Below are positions 34,701 through 45,779 of a stretch of DNA of 64,000 bases, in pieces (within the stretch, counting starts at the first letter, position 1; each line of letters starts with the position of its first letter). The position numbers and the translations under genes were made by a program. The stretch is from Drechmeria coniospora (lineage: Eukaryota > Ascomycota > Sordariomycetes > Hypocreales > Ophiocordycipitaceae). The notes beneath the pieces were generated by a model. It made no database searches and was not told where the DNA came from. It worked only from the letters and a program-made list of their open reading frames with translations. The stretch covers positions 1,922,001 through 1,986,000 of the forward strand of contig NC_054389.1 in the NCBI RefSeq assembly GCF_001625195.1, read 5' to 3'.

Positions 34701-37100
34701 AGGTTTGAAACCACCAAGCGAGGGCGCAAACGGTCCAGCGGTTCAGCAGCAGCATCCTCTGTTGCTTGACATGTAGATGCGAGAGACCATCGGGTTGCAT
34801 GACCATCACATGGAAGCTCCCGCGCGAACCCGTTTGCAGTGTTGGGCTCATTGGAATCATCTCTCGAGGTTGGACGTCCTCGACTACGAACAGGAGCTTG
34901 AGCATGACACCAATGAAGCTTCACATGCTTCCCATCATGGCTCGTCACAGGGTGACCGACCGACCCCGGCTTAGAAATTGGCCTTTACTTTTGCTCTTGC
35001 TAATTACTGCCCCCCGTGCAATATTTATAGCACCTGGACAAGGGCAAGGGAGGGCCCATGGCTCTGCCGTTGCCCTGTACCCAGATGGCAAATTTCTGTA
35101 TGGTTACAAGTGGGCGCCCGCCACTCACATTCGGCTCAAAGGTGCTGCTCAACTCGTACACCCACGAGTACGCGTCCAATGACGTGTGTACGGACGCCAG
35201 AGGATCGAGGACATGGACCAGTCGCTCGTCCGTTCACGAAGCCGGCAAGCCACTTGCACCAATTTGGGGCTACTCTCCAGCGTCCAACGAGGCCAAAGAA
35301 TGGACTGCCTGAAGCAGCAACTCACCAGAGTTGACGCAATCGTGCTCCCTGCTCTTACTCGTCCGCCGCATGTGCGATGCATTGGAATCAGCAATCATCC
35401 AGACCGCACAATGCAAAGGCCCTCGATTGGGCGAGCCGAAAAATACCTTTTGTGTATTATCGTCCGAGGACAGCCTGGTCGGCGGACGGAAGATGACGCG
35501 CCAAGCTAGGGTCTCGCCAATCGAAACGGCTGTTGGGCGTACCTACATCTCGACTACTTACATGCACGGAGCAAGTACAAATCACGGTGTGCCGCTCTCG
35601 GCAGGTGGATGCAGATCTCACGAGGGCGGGTATGGCCACTGCACCTATTGCCTCGTCGAATCGGCACTCGCACCTGTGCTTGTAAGTGTGCCGGCACACA
35701 CTCACTTGCAACAGTCGTGATGCGTGCTCCGTTCCTTGCGGGTAGCTGCCCGCGGAGGCGTACGGACGGCGACAAGCGCATCGGATATCGAATTGCATTA
35801 AACCCTTACAGTCGCCTATCGGATCTCAAAAGATGGTTCACCATACTCGCAGATTGTGGGATGGGAAATGGCGAGTTCGGCATGTACTGTAGTGTACAGA
35901 GAGTACATGTAGGTAGGTCATCAGCCAGAGTGCATGCTCACCAAAGGGCACCAACCAACCACGCAGATGGCTGTCCGCCAGCTGACCAGGAGATCCGCCT
36001 GCGTGAAGCATGCGAGACTGGTGATTGGCAATTGGGCATGGGGTATGCGAGCCAGGAGGCGTCCGGAACGGAGTCCATCTGCGCACAAGCGCTGTTTCCT
36101 CGACAAATTTGTTGGTGCGGCAGGGTCCGGGCAACGGAGTCTCGGGCGGGACCCGATCGCAGGTTCATCTCTCACCCCCCTCCCTGGACGGCCCGCGCAA
36201 ATTGAACTGGGGAGTGGGCATTCACCGCCTCATGCCATGTCATCAAATCGCTGACGTCGTCGTCCCACTTCGGCAACTGTCCATTTGCTTCACGCATTGT
36301 CAGGGACCAACACGGCACGAACCCATTCAGTCGCGTCACCCAACGGATTGCTGCAAGGACAACCTGTCCGTTTGAGCTCCTCTCCGGGGCGCGACACAGC
36401 ATCACCACCGACCATTCGGGGTGTCTTGACTACTCGCCCGATGAGAGCAGGGAAATGATGGTGGCAAAACGGGAGGGTTCGCGGCGACGGGAGCACCGGC
36501 TTCGTACGTTCCTTGCAAGCCGGCGAATATGGCTGGTGATTGTACGCCGCCACTGCCGTCGCCGTTGATCTTTTCACGAGAAGACATGCAAGTCATCACT
36601 CGAGAGGCTCGGAAGGCCGATTGCAGCGTCCCGGCCGGTCATTCGTCCGGACGAATACTTGCGAAGCGCGGATCCCTCCTCCAGGTCGCGACGAGAGGGG
36701 TTTTCAAAGTGCTCAGCGAGGTGCATGGGAGTACCATACGATCGGCTGGCTGCTCGGGACGGGAACTTGGTCATCCATGGTTCGTCACAAAAGAGCTGGA
36801 TGCGAGTCAGCAGGCTCGCTGGACGGGGGCCCGCGACGCAACGGAACGCATCGGCCTGTGGCACAGAGGCCTCGAGCGGGGCCAATGAAAGGTGCCGCCG
36901 ACTAGGTCCGACGCAGGACGAGGGCCTGATGAGTCCGGATGAAGCTTCCGTACCCGAGGAGCGAGTTCATCCTCGTCACTACTCGTCCCGTTGGCGGGTC
37001 CATGAGCAGGGAAAAAGAAACAAGGGCTCATTCGGTCAGTTGCTTCTGCTTGGCTTGGCTCCGTTCGACAGTGTCCGGAAGGCACGAGTGCTACTCGTCG
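28731..37100. other. Gene-poor region of ordinary base composition
   Basis: More than 8 kb with no domain, family or splice pattern that I recognise on either strand. Compared with the flanks it has few GTAC words and is GC-richer, so it looks like a different kind of DNA, possibly degraded former coding or element sequence. Open frames reach 230 codons (29,817-30,512, plus strand), but their composition looks random. Confidence 0.5.
34937..35182 (+). CDS. Possible small secreted or membrane peptide (doubtful)
   Basis: An 81-codon frame whose N-terminus has a hydrophobic run (NWPLLLLLLITAPRAIFIAP) after basic residues, followed by VALYPDGKFLYGYKWAP, which looks more protein-like than other frames around it. 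No homologue is recognised, no promoter is clear and no other gene lies nearby. It may be chance. Confidence 0.15.
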   Translation: MARHRVTDRPRLRNWPLLLLLLITAPRAIFIAPGQGQGRAHGSAVALYPDGKFLYGYKWAPATHIRLKGAAQLVHPRVRVQ

Positions 37101-39932
37101 CAGGGGCCTACCGCACAAGGACTTGAGCAGTTAGTTGTACTCCAGCACGAAGCAGGAGGCGGGTGTACGAGTATATGCTTGCGCTCATCCGCGCATGACG
37201 ACGATGCCGACGGGGACACGTGATGACGACAGCAAACATTTCCATGCATGGTTGTACAACTACGTAAGCAAGCAAGTACGTGTGCGTAAGTACTCAAGTA
37301 ATACAGTACGTGCAGAAACGGACGAGACACCAAGCGCGGAGTGCAGCACTAACTAGCAGGTACTTGGGTGGCTGTATTGGCACATGGTATTCTCAGCGTC
37401 GGTGAGTACGTGCACATGTACTTACTCGTACACGCAGAGCAAGTGCTCAAGTACAACTACAACTACAGTACCCAAGTACTTACAACTACAACCAAGTACA
37501 GTACTCCGTAGCTGCACGGTATAAGAAACAAATGCAGTTCCGTTCCGCCATGGGCAAAGACAGGGGTTTGGCGGTCTAGGGCGGGGCTCGGAGGGCTGGC
37601 CTGGCCCCCGGTTGCACCAGCTCGCCGGGTAGCCATCTGCCTGGTCCGCGCTCGATGCCTCCACCAGCCGTCCTTCCGGGCGGCTGCCAAATTGGCGGCG
37701 AAAACAAACCAGGCTTTTCCGGGAGTTTGGAAGGCGACCAAGGAAAATGGATACAGAGTGCAGGGGCCGCCAGCACGGGCACGAGGGCGAGCCCAGCTGC
37801 AGGTAAGAATGATGCTGTAGGTGCAAGCACAGTACAGAGTACCTAATATCAACAGGGACTCGTTCCGACATGCACTCGTAGCATGTGCTCCGTAGGTGTA
37901 CTCTAACACAACACATGGGGTAGAGTACAAGTGGCCATACCACACTTGGCCACCGCATACTGCACATGCAGATATCCCCGTAGGTACACATGGACGCTTG
38001 TGCTTCAGTGCAAGTGCTTGTGAGTACTTGCAACTACGGAGTAAGTAGTTACAACTACATGTACTTACTACCTTCACAATACTTGAAGCTTTACCTAATA
38101 TCAGTCAAGTAATTACTCCGTACTCGGTAGAGTACTCGGTACAGCACTCCCTGCCCATTTAGGTATACATGAACAGAGTACTCCGTGCCGTACTTGTACT
38201 TGGTACTGTACTGTAGTAGCAGCACGACAGTACCGCAGCTCTCCCGCCGGACGAAAAATTCCATACTTCATCTGCAAGCAACTCCTCAGGTACAGTATTG
38301 AAGCCGTTGAGAGCTCGTCTACGTCGCTGACTCTTCGCGCATTGCACGCCCCGACAAGGTATACGTGCAAGATTTACCTGTCCAAGTACGAGTACATGGC
38401 GGCGCTCAAGCCCACCCACCATCTTCTTCCAGCCATCGTCCGGTCGCACCACCAACCACCAGCCGGCTCCCCATGAGACGACAACTTGAACCCTTCTCGT
38501 CCCCCTTTTGCCACGTCTGCCTTGCCATCATCAGGAGGTGGTCATCGCAAAAGTCAAATTGGACCAGTTTTACCTGCAGCGGCAAACAAAAAGCACCAGA
38601 CACTTCCCCCTCCGTACGTACGTGCGTGCAGACTCCTCTTGTTCAGCACGAAGGCTCCTCGACCTCTTGCAGTACATGGACACCTACACCTACATGTACA
38701 TGCAGGTCCAAGGCAGTGCAAGTATCTGCTGTGCGTGTACTCCCATGCCCGTGTACAACTAATTACTGCTCAGCAGATGGCCAAGTGTGAGCAGGTCAAG
38801 GTGTAGGACCTGAGTTGTGCCAGTCCTGGTGCTGAGCTGTTTCTGCTTCGAACATTGGCTTCAGCCTTGGCCCGCACCGACCAGGGGGGGTCCAGAGAGC
38901 CGACACTTTTCTTCCTTCTGGCTCGACACACGCCCCTCCATGCAACAATGCTTCGCTCCGTATCGTCTGTCCTCGTCCGTGTACTTGCATGTACAGAATA
39001 CCGTACCTGCTCGTGCATCTGCTCGTACACGTGCTGCGCATCCAGGCGCGAGCTGTACAACGACTCGGAGCTACGAGTACGCTTGGGGTCAACAACTTGC
39101 CATGCACGCAAGCAAGTACACGAAGCACACCCCTAGGAGTGCATGAATAAATGCAAAGTCCGTCTCCTTGCTGGGCATTTGGCAGTGCTCGCACGGTACC
39201 TACCCGGTCCGGCAAGCAGCCCTCGTCCTGGGCTGGATGGGAATGATGCCAGGGCGGGGCCGTCCAGGGCACGTCCAAGCAAGGATGACCCCCTGCTCCG
39301 TCCAAATGTCGTGGGGTTGGTGGGAGCCAACTTTGGTGCATCTGCCTTGCTTTGTGGTGCTGTCATCGACAAAAATAGGGGAGATCTGAGGTGTTCTCGC
39401 CGGCCTGCCTGCTCATGCCATCGGCTGTTCTACCCCTGGTGCCAGACGTCCATGTGGCATCAGTGGCCGCAGCCCAACGGGTACCGAAACGGGCATCCGG
39501 GAATCGACGTTTCTCCTTTCTTCACCGTCACTGATATACAGCGTACGAGTGCAGTATGCGTATCCACTCCTGTCTTTCTCTAACCCCCCCCCCCCTGGTT
39601 TTCTCCTCTCCTCTGCTTGATCCGGATCATGCATATATAACGGCGAGTACTCGCCGGTCTTTGCGACCGCTTCTACGGCCTTGCTCATCGTGCCGGCGCT
39701 GTCCCTCTCTCCCTCATGTAATCTTGATCAGCCAGTCTTGTCCTGCTCTCCACCGACCGGCTTTCCGTCGATTCTTGCGCACGCTTGGCCGTCACCGGCT
39801 GAACCGTCGGAGCACCACACCTCGTCGCCACCGTGAGGCTCGCGCTCGGTCTACGCTTGCTCCCCTGCAGGTGTTCAGGGCGACGCGAAGATAGGTTGAC
39901 GTTTGACGTCCCAGACAAAACCAAAAAGCAGC
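37101..39932. other. Intergenic region upstream of the MFS transporter
   Basis: 37,250-38,420 and 38,640-39,130 are rich in GTAC words. A 13-base C-run lies near 39,584. A TATATAA at 39,634-39,640 could serve the transporter gene, with the intervening 290 bases as its 5' leader. No gene seen. Confidence 0.55.
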
Positions 39933-42066
39933 ATGGCAAGACCGTCGTCCCCCCCGGCGGCCGAGGCCGACCGACGACCCTTCCCGACGAAGCAGATGTT
40001 TATCCTAGGTACGGAAGCCTCTCGCGCGTCGGACAGGCGGCCGCGGCGAAGTCGTCGGGATCCTGACTTTCTGCCACAGCGTGCTGCCGGATATGCGAGC
40101 CCATCGCGTTCATGTCCATCTTTCCGTACATCTATTACATGATTGAAGACTTCCGCATCACCGACGACTCCACTAAGATATCCGTATACGCCGGCATGGT
40201 CACCTCGGCCTTTACCCTGGCCGAGTTCGCCACGGGCCTCATGTGGGGACGGTTGAGCGACAAGGTTGGTCGCAAGCCGGTGCTGTTGATGGGACTTTTG
40301 GGAACGGCCATCAGCGTCTTGATGTTTGGCTTCGCCCCGAGCCTGCCGGTCGCACTCTTTGCCCGCGCACTCGGCGGTCTCCTAAACGGGTACGAGCCAG
40401 ACGGGGCCTTGGCCGGCGCCAGCTTCTTTTTTGCTCGAGACGACCGGCTGACAAGCTTGTCCTCCAGGAACATTGGCGTGCTGCAGACGACCGTGGCGGA
40501 ATTGGTGACTTCGAGGGAGCAGCAACGTGAGTAGCCAATTTCGAAGCTCCTTCATCGCCCAGGGCGCGCCCACAAGTGCTGACAAGCCGTCCAGCCCGCG
40601 CTTACACCATCATGCCCATGGTTTGGTGCATCGGGTACGTTGACGGTTCTGTCGGCCATGCTGGCATCCGCTCCCCGACAACTCCGTTTCCATTCCTAAC
40701 GCTCCGAGTCCAGATCCATCATCGGTCCGATGATCGGTGGTGCGCTCGCCCGACCCTGCATCAGCTACCCGAACCTGTTCCCCCGCGGCTCGATTTGGGA
40801 CCGTTACCCCTATCTTCTTCCGAATCTCTTCAGCGCCATCATGGTGTTCGTCGGCGTCGCCATCGGCCTCCTCTTTCTGGAGGAGACGCATATCGAGAAG
40901 AAGCTGCAGAGGGACCGCGGGCGCGAGCTCGGAAGGAAGCTGACCGCTCTCCTCCGAAAGGCCACTGGCCGCTGCCAACGGCGCATTCGGATCCCGGAGA
41001 AGCAGGCGCTTCTGGCCGGCCACGACGACGACGACGACCTGACAGGCCGCAACGCCGCCGGGGCATGTGCACGCGCCGGGGACAAACTGACCGAAATGGA
41101 CGAGCCCCTGCCGGCGTATCGGAGTCGTGAAAATTCGCCCAAGCTGGCACCCCGAAAGGGCCCCCTGACGCGGCCTCATGACGACCAAGGTCATCGAATC
41201 GGCTCCGAGCCGGGCGGGAAGGCAAAGGTCTTTACGAAGCCTGTCATCCTGAACATAATTTCCTACGGGATTCTTGCCTTGTACGTGCGTCCTGTCATCC
41301 TCCACCTCGTCCGCCCTCGTCCACCCTCGTCCACCCTACTTTCACCTCCTCTCTTCATTGTCCCTGGCAACCGGCATTGACTGACGCGGCCTTTTTTTTT
41401 CTATCCATCAGCCATACCATATCCTTTGATCAGCTCTTTCCCGTCTTTCTCAGCACCTCGCCGCCGGAGAAGGCGGTGGCGGAGCTTCCGTTCAAATTTG
41501 TCAACGGATTCGGCCTCGACACGAAGACGATCGGCGCCATCATGTCCGTCCAGGGCCTCTACTCGCTGCTCTCCAACTACCTCATCGTGCCGCCCGTCAC
41601 CAGGAGGCTGGGTTCCCTTCGCCTCTTCCGCCTCCTCGCCTTCTCCTACTTCGCCCTCTACCTCGTCACGCCGTACCTCGTGCTGCTTCCGGACGGCCTG
41701 AGGATGCCTGCCATCTACCTTCTCGTCATCTGGAAGTGCACGTACGCAACCATGGCATACCCCAACAACGCGATCCTCCTGGCCAATGCGGCACCGTCGA
41801 GGCAGGTTTTGGGCACCATCAACGGAATCGCGGCGTCGACGGCCAGCCTGTGCCGAGCCGTCGGCCCCACCCTCTCCGGCTTCCTTTACGCCGTCGGCCT
41901 GGAGTCGGGCTATTCCGGCCTCGCCTGGTGGTTTAGCGGCTTCGTCACCATCGTCGGCGCCTACCTCAGCTCTCAGATTACCGAGGGCGAGCTGCCGACG
42001 GCTCCCGTGGACGAGGTCGCCTTGCTCGACGAGGCTCTCCTCCACGACGACGACGAGGTCGTGTAG
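39933..42066 (+). CDS. Major facilitator superfamily transporter (ZIFL1-like / DHA1 type)
   Basis: Six exons: 39933-40008, 40080-40389, 40468-40526, 40595-40634, 40714-41280 and 41412-42066; 568 residues. Splice phases agree throughout. About twelve hydrophobic helices are split by a long charged loop after helix 6 (EETHIEKKLQRDRGRELGRK through an Asp-rich stretch). MFS motif A is present between helices 2 and 3 (GRLSDKVGRKPVLL). Other family-typical segments are CEPIAFMSIFPYIYYMI, LNGNIGVLQTTVAELVTSRE, IGPMIGGALARP and HTISFDQLFPVFLS. The protein should be a proton-coupled drug, organic-acid or metal-chelate transporter of the plasma or vacuolar membrane; the substrate cannot be told from sequence. 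The C-terminus is acidic. No co-regulated partner is obvious, although a zinc-cluster factor lies 3.7 kb downstream. Confidence 0.93.
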
Positions 42067-43171
42067 GGCGATGCAAGACACATGCCCGGAAACTCTTTTT
42101 TCTTCCATTATCTCTCGTTTCCGTTACATCCGCCCCCTCGATTTGTTTCTCCTACCTTTTTAACCTTGCTATTGAATTCGTTGCTGCCCGAGGGGTTGCG
42201 TCGCGGGGTCCCAAGTTGCGGCACACTCACACCTTCAACCAGCCCTTCTTTGTCCTCGGACTTGGGGCAGGCTGCTTTCGATTTTTCACTGGAATTTTTG
42301 ATCTTTCTCCATGATATTTTCCCGAATGCTCAATACCCCCTTTCCGGTCCGGCGTTGACCGCAGGCGTTGGCTGGTCACTGACGTCGGAGGAAGCTGCTC
42401 TTTTTTCTTTTTCCTTTTTGCTTTGCCTTTTTTTTTCATTTGTTTTCCATCCCTCCCCGTTTGGCGAGCATGGGAGAAGACAGTCACACCGTGGCGACTA
42501 CAGCTAGGAGGAGGAAGGCATGGCGGCGAGAGACGACGCATTTACGACCTCTGCTTCCACATTTCGACCGCCCAGGACGGCAAGGTTTGGAATGGCGTAT
42601 GACCTTGGTGAGGAGGAGATGAGCCCGAGGACGCATACCTGGAGCGAGCGGTCGCCAGTCGCTGGCAATATCGCATCGAGTGCTGCTGGGTCGGTGCACT
42701 GCCGCGGACGGGGAACCGGTTCATGTCTGATATTGAGACGGCTAGTGATGCATAGACGCTAGAGGGAACGCATGGTGTTTGCGAACGAACGCATACGCGG
42801 GGACGGTCACTTCACTACGAATAGATGGGGAATAGACATCGAATGGTGCAGGAGTTTCAAAATATTACCAGCAGGTCGACCTTGTTTGATAGGTCGTACT
42901 GTGAGCGCACTGTAACGGAGCGCGTCATGTATTATTGCGTGTGCAGTGCGCTGCACGGAGTACGGGTACTTGGGCTACGGAGTAAGTACTTACTAGGAAC
43001 TTATACGTTGTATTTACACGTACTCGGTTGTACTTAAGTAAGTACTTGTACTTGTTGCTGGTACTCGGCGCAGCTGTTCACCTACAGCACTTGGGTATTA
43101 TTACCGACTGTACTCCGTACAGAGTAAGTAAGTACTCCTGGTACTGTGTGCTAATTACTTGGTGGTTCTGG

Positions 43172-43189
43172 GTACTAGGTACCTAGTAC
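43172..43189. repeat. Perfect 18-base palindrome
   Basis: GTACTAGGTACCTAGTAC is its own reverse complement. Similar CCTAGG/GGTACC palindromic words occur at about 21,610, 22,020, 25,720 and 60,310. Confidence 0.9.
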
Positions 43190-43879
43190 AGTAAGAATAC
43201 CATAGTAATTACAACTACCTCGGTACCTAGCAAGCTACGGCATACCCTGGTACCTACGTACTTACAAGTACACGGACATGTTAAGTACAAGTACGGAGAA
43301 ACAATGTTCACCAACCGGTACAAGTACGGAGCAAAAGTAAGTACGTGCAAGCACCAGTTCTGCATAATGGCAAGTAATAAAGTAGTAAGTACGGAGTACA
43401 TGTAAAGTACTTAAGTACATGTACTGTAAAAAACTGTTCTTGTCCCTGCCGTGCCTGGGTGTGCAGAGTGTTTTGCCAGTGCCCCACCAGCAGGTGGGAA
43501 AATGGTTGCCAATGGGTAAAACTCCGTTCCGTGCTCAGTGTGACAGGTTCGTCCAGTCATGCAGTATTGCAAGTAGGGACTCGTACTCGGTACGAGCGGA
43601 TACTACTAAGATAGCCAACCCCCCCGACAGGTGCCACTACGACGAGTTCGGAGTACATAACGGCAACACCTATTATTCGCACACACAATCCGTTAGTGTC
43701 AGGTACCGTTTTTCAATGCGACGGCGAGTCGGGCTGGAGACCAGAGACAATGGAGACGATGGTGCCGCTTCACAGCCCGGGGTAATTCGCATGCACTTTT
43801 CAACATGTGACGACTGGCCACGATTAGTCACATGCGTACTAAGGTGTAGGTGTATGTCGCAGATGCCTCCGTCTCCTGC

Positions 43880-44091
43880 AGTGGTACAGGTACAGTACAG
43901 TAGTGGTACGGTGCAGTAGTGGTACAGTGCGGTTGTGGTACGGTGCAGCAGTGGTACGGTGCAGTAGTGGTGCAGTACTTACAGTGCAGTAGTGGTACGG
44001 TGCAGTAGTGTTACGGTGCAGGAGTGGTACGGTGCAGTAGTGGTACAGTACAGTAGTGGTACAATGCAGTAGTGGTACAGTGCAGTGGTGA
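43880..44091. repeat. Minisatellite with a 16-base unit
   Basis: About 13 head-to-tail copies of AGTGGTACGGTGCAGT with single-base variants (GGTACAG, GGTACAA, GTTACGG) and one interrupted copy near 43,975. Because 16 is not a multiple of three, the long His/Thr/Leu/Tyr-rich minus-strand frame across it (43,839-44,285) is an artefact of the repeat. Confidence 0.9.
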
Positions 44092-44478
44092 TGCCGTACT
44101 GTATCTCTTGAACTGCTAATGTGCGTGGCGGATGTCTGGCCGGCCAAAGTTCTGTTAGCAAGGATGGACATCGAGGTACCAACTGTGAGTGTGCTGCACA
44201 CCACAAACGCAGGTACCTGTCGACGTCTGCAACGCCATGTAGCTGGCGATTGGGAAGAGAGAAGGAACGTGCTACTGCTTTTCACCTCCGGACAACGCGA
44301 ATGACCCAGAAGACGTCGCAGCTCGTTTGCGCAGCAGCCTGCTATACTGCCGCGGACGGGGAATGGTCACCCTGCCTACGGAATAGATGCAGCAAGTGCA
44401 CAGCCTGCCAGTACGATGACGGTTCTTCAGCCCGAGCCGATCGCTACGTTGCCTCGTCGCCAAAAGGTTGCCAAACGG

Positions 44479-44573
44479 CTGCCACGACTGCTTCTGCCAC
44501 GACTTTTTCTGCCACGACTTATGCTGCCCCGGCTTCTACTGCCACGACTTTTACTGTCAGGACTGCTGCTTCC
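44479..44573. repeat. Imperfect repeat of about 15 bases
   Basis: Several diverged copies of CTGCCACGACTTTT-like units, spaced 15-18 bases. In one plus-strand frame they read as Ala-Thr-Thr repeats, but no gene model supports translation. Confidence 0.6.
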
Positions 44574-45033
44574 GCCGCCAAAGATGGCCATCGACGTCCG
44601 CTTGTGCAGTATACCGTTGCCGCTACGCTGCTGCTACCTATCTGGTAGACATTCCATCCTCCTTCCACCAGCCTGCTTCCAGGCCCGTTCCCTGGGCCTT
44701 CCCCGCCCCAGGGTCGAAACGAAACCTGCCACCCGCCAACCCTGATGTCGGTCGGGAGCCGCGGACGAGGGTGAGCGAGCGGCAAGTGTGGTTCGACAGC
44801 TTCAGCCGCTCCAAGACATGCCATTTGAGGAATGGTCTCGAAAGCTGGACGGCTCGCTACTGAAGTAGCATGTGGCCCTGCCTGGGCCTCGTTGGACGGA
44901 TGGAGGGGCAGAGGAGCACACACGAGCGTCGCCCCACTGTTCAAGCCCCTTCTAACCCTCCCCCCCTTCCCTTCTCTAGTGCTGAAGAATCCTCTTGCGA
45001 CTCGCGGACAAGGCATGAAAAGCAAATGCGACG

Positions 45034-45052
45034 CCCCCCCCCCCCCCCCCCC
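45034..45052. repeat. Homopolymer run of 19 C
   Basis: Nineteen consecutive C followed by a further C-rich tract, in the presumed upstream region of the Zn2Cys6 gene. Length may be unreliable because such runs are prone to sequencing error. Confidence 0.8.
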
Positions 45053-45779
45053 TCCCCCAGTCGCGCCGCGATCCACGAGCAAGTGGTGCCGTACCGACAA
45101 AGTGGGAGCAGCTAGCTAGGCTGTGCCGGTTGCTTGTGTCAGCGCCGACGATACGATTCGAGCACACTCTTTCGACGTTGAACGACAACTGATATTCTTC
45201 CCTCCAAAGTCCATCCCTCCTTCACCCTCGGCTCGGACCTGATCTCGACCACTGTTCTCTTCGTCGGGAACGACCTCATCTCCCTCTCCATCTCTCTCAT
45301 CGGACGAGCCATCCCGTCTCGGCCTCGACCTCTGCTCGGCTGCTGCCCTGCCCTGAAGCTATCCTTTTGCTCCATCGTCGGTGAGCTCGGTCCGGGTTGG
45401 AGTGCCCTCGGTGCTGCCAAGATCCTCGCATGTTGCGGGTCGGTTCCTGCCTGAAAGCCTAAATTCCGGCCCCCGAAAGGCAGCGACGACGGCTGGTTGG
45501 AGAATGGACCATCGCTCCAGATACCCGAGATAAAATTGTTCGTCCTTCGTTCGGTCTCAACACCGATCGGCTCCGCGACCACCAGCGACCCGACCCCGCC
45601 TTGCTACGAGGCCCCTCGACCGCCCCGGCCCAAGGAAGACGCTCGAAGAGAGCAGGCTGCAGATAGGCAGAGAGAGTCGCTCTCCTCTTGGCAAAATCTT
45701 GCCGCCAGCCAGACCAGGCCAGGGCGGCGCGCTTCGGATAAGCGTCGTGGCCACCCACGCCGCCCCCCGAAGCACCAAC

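Larger units (their letters stand above)
42067..45779. other. Intergenic region between MFS transporter and Zn2Cys6 gene
   Basis: Holds GTAC-rich DNA (42,950-43,430), an 18-base palindrome, a 16-base minisatellite (43,880-44,091), an imperfect pyrimidine-rich repeat (44,479-44,573) and a 19-base C-run (45,034-45,052). The last 600 bases are probably promoter and leader of the regulator. No gene supported. Confidence 0.6.

Noticed and set aside
43839..44285. 148-codon His/Thr/Leu/Tyr-rich frame
   Set aside because: It is produced by the 16-base minisatellite, whose period is not a multiple of three.
44121..44648. 175-codon plus-strand frame with Ala-Thr-Thr repeats
   Set aside because: Composition follows the imperfect nucleotide repeat at 44,479-44,573; no signal peptide, domain or promoter.
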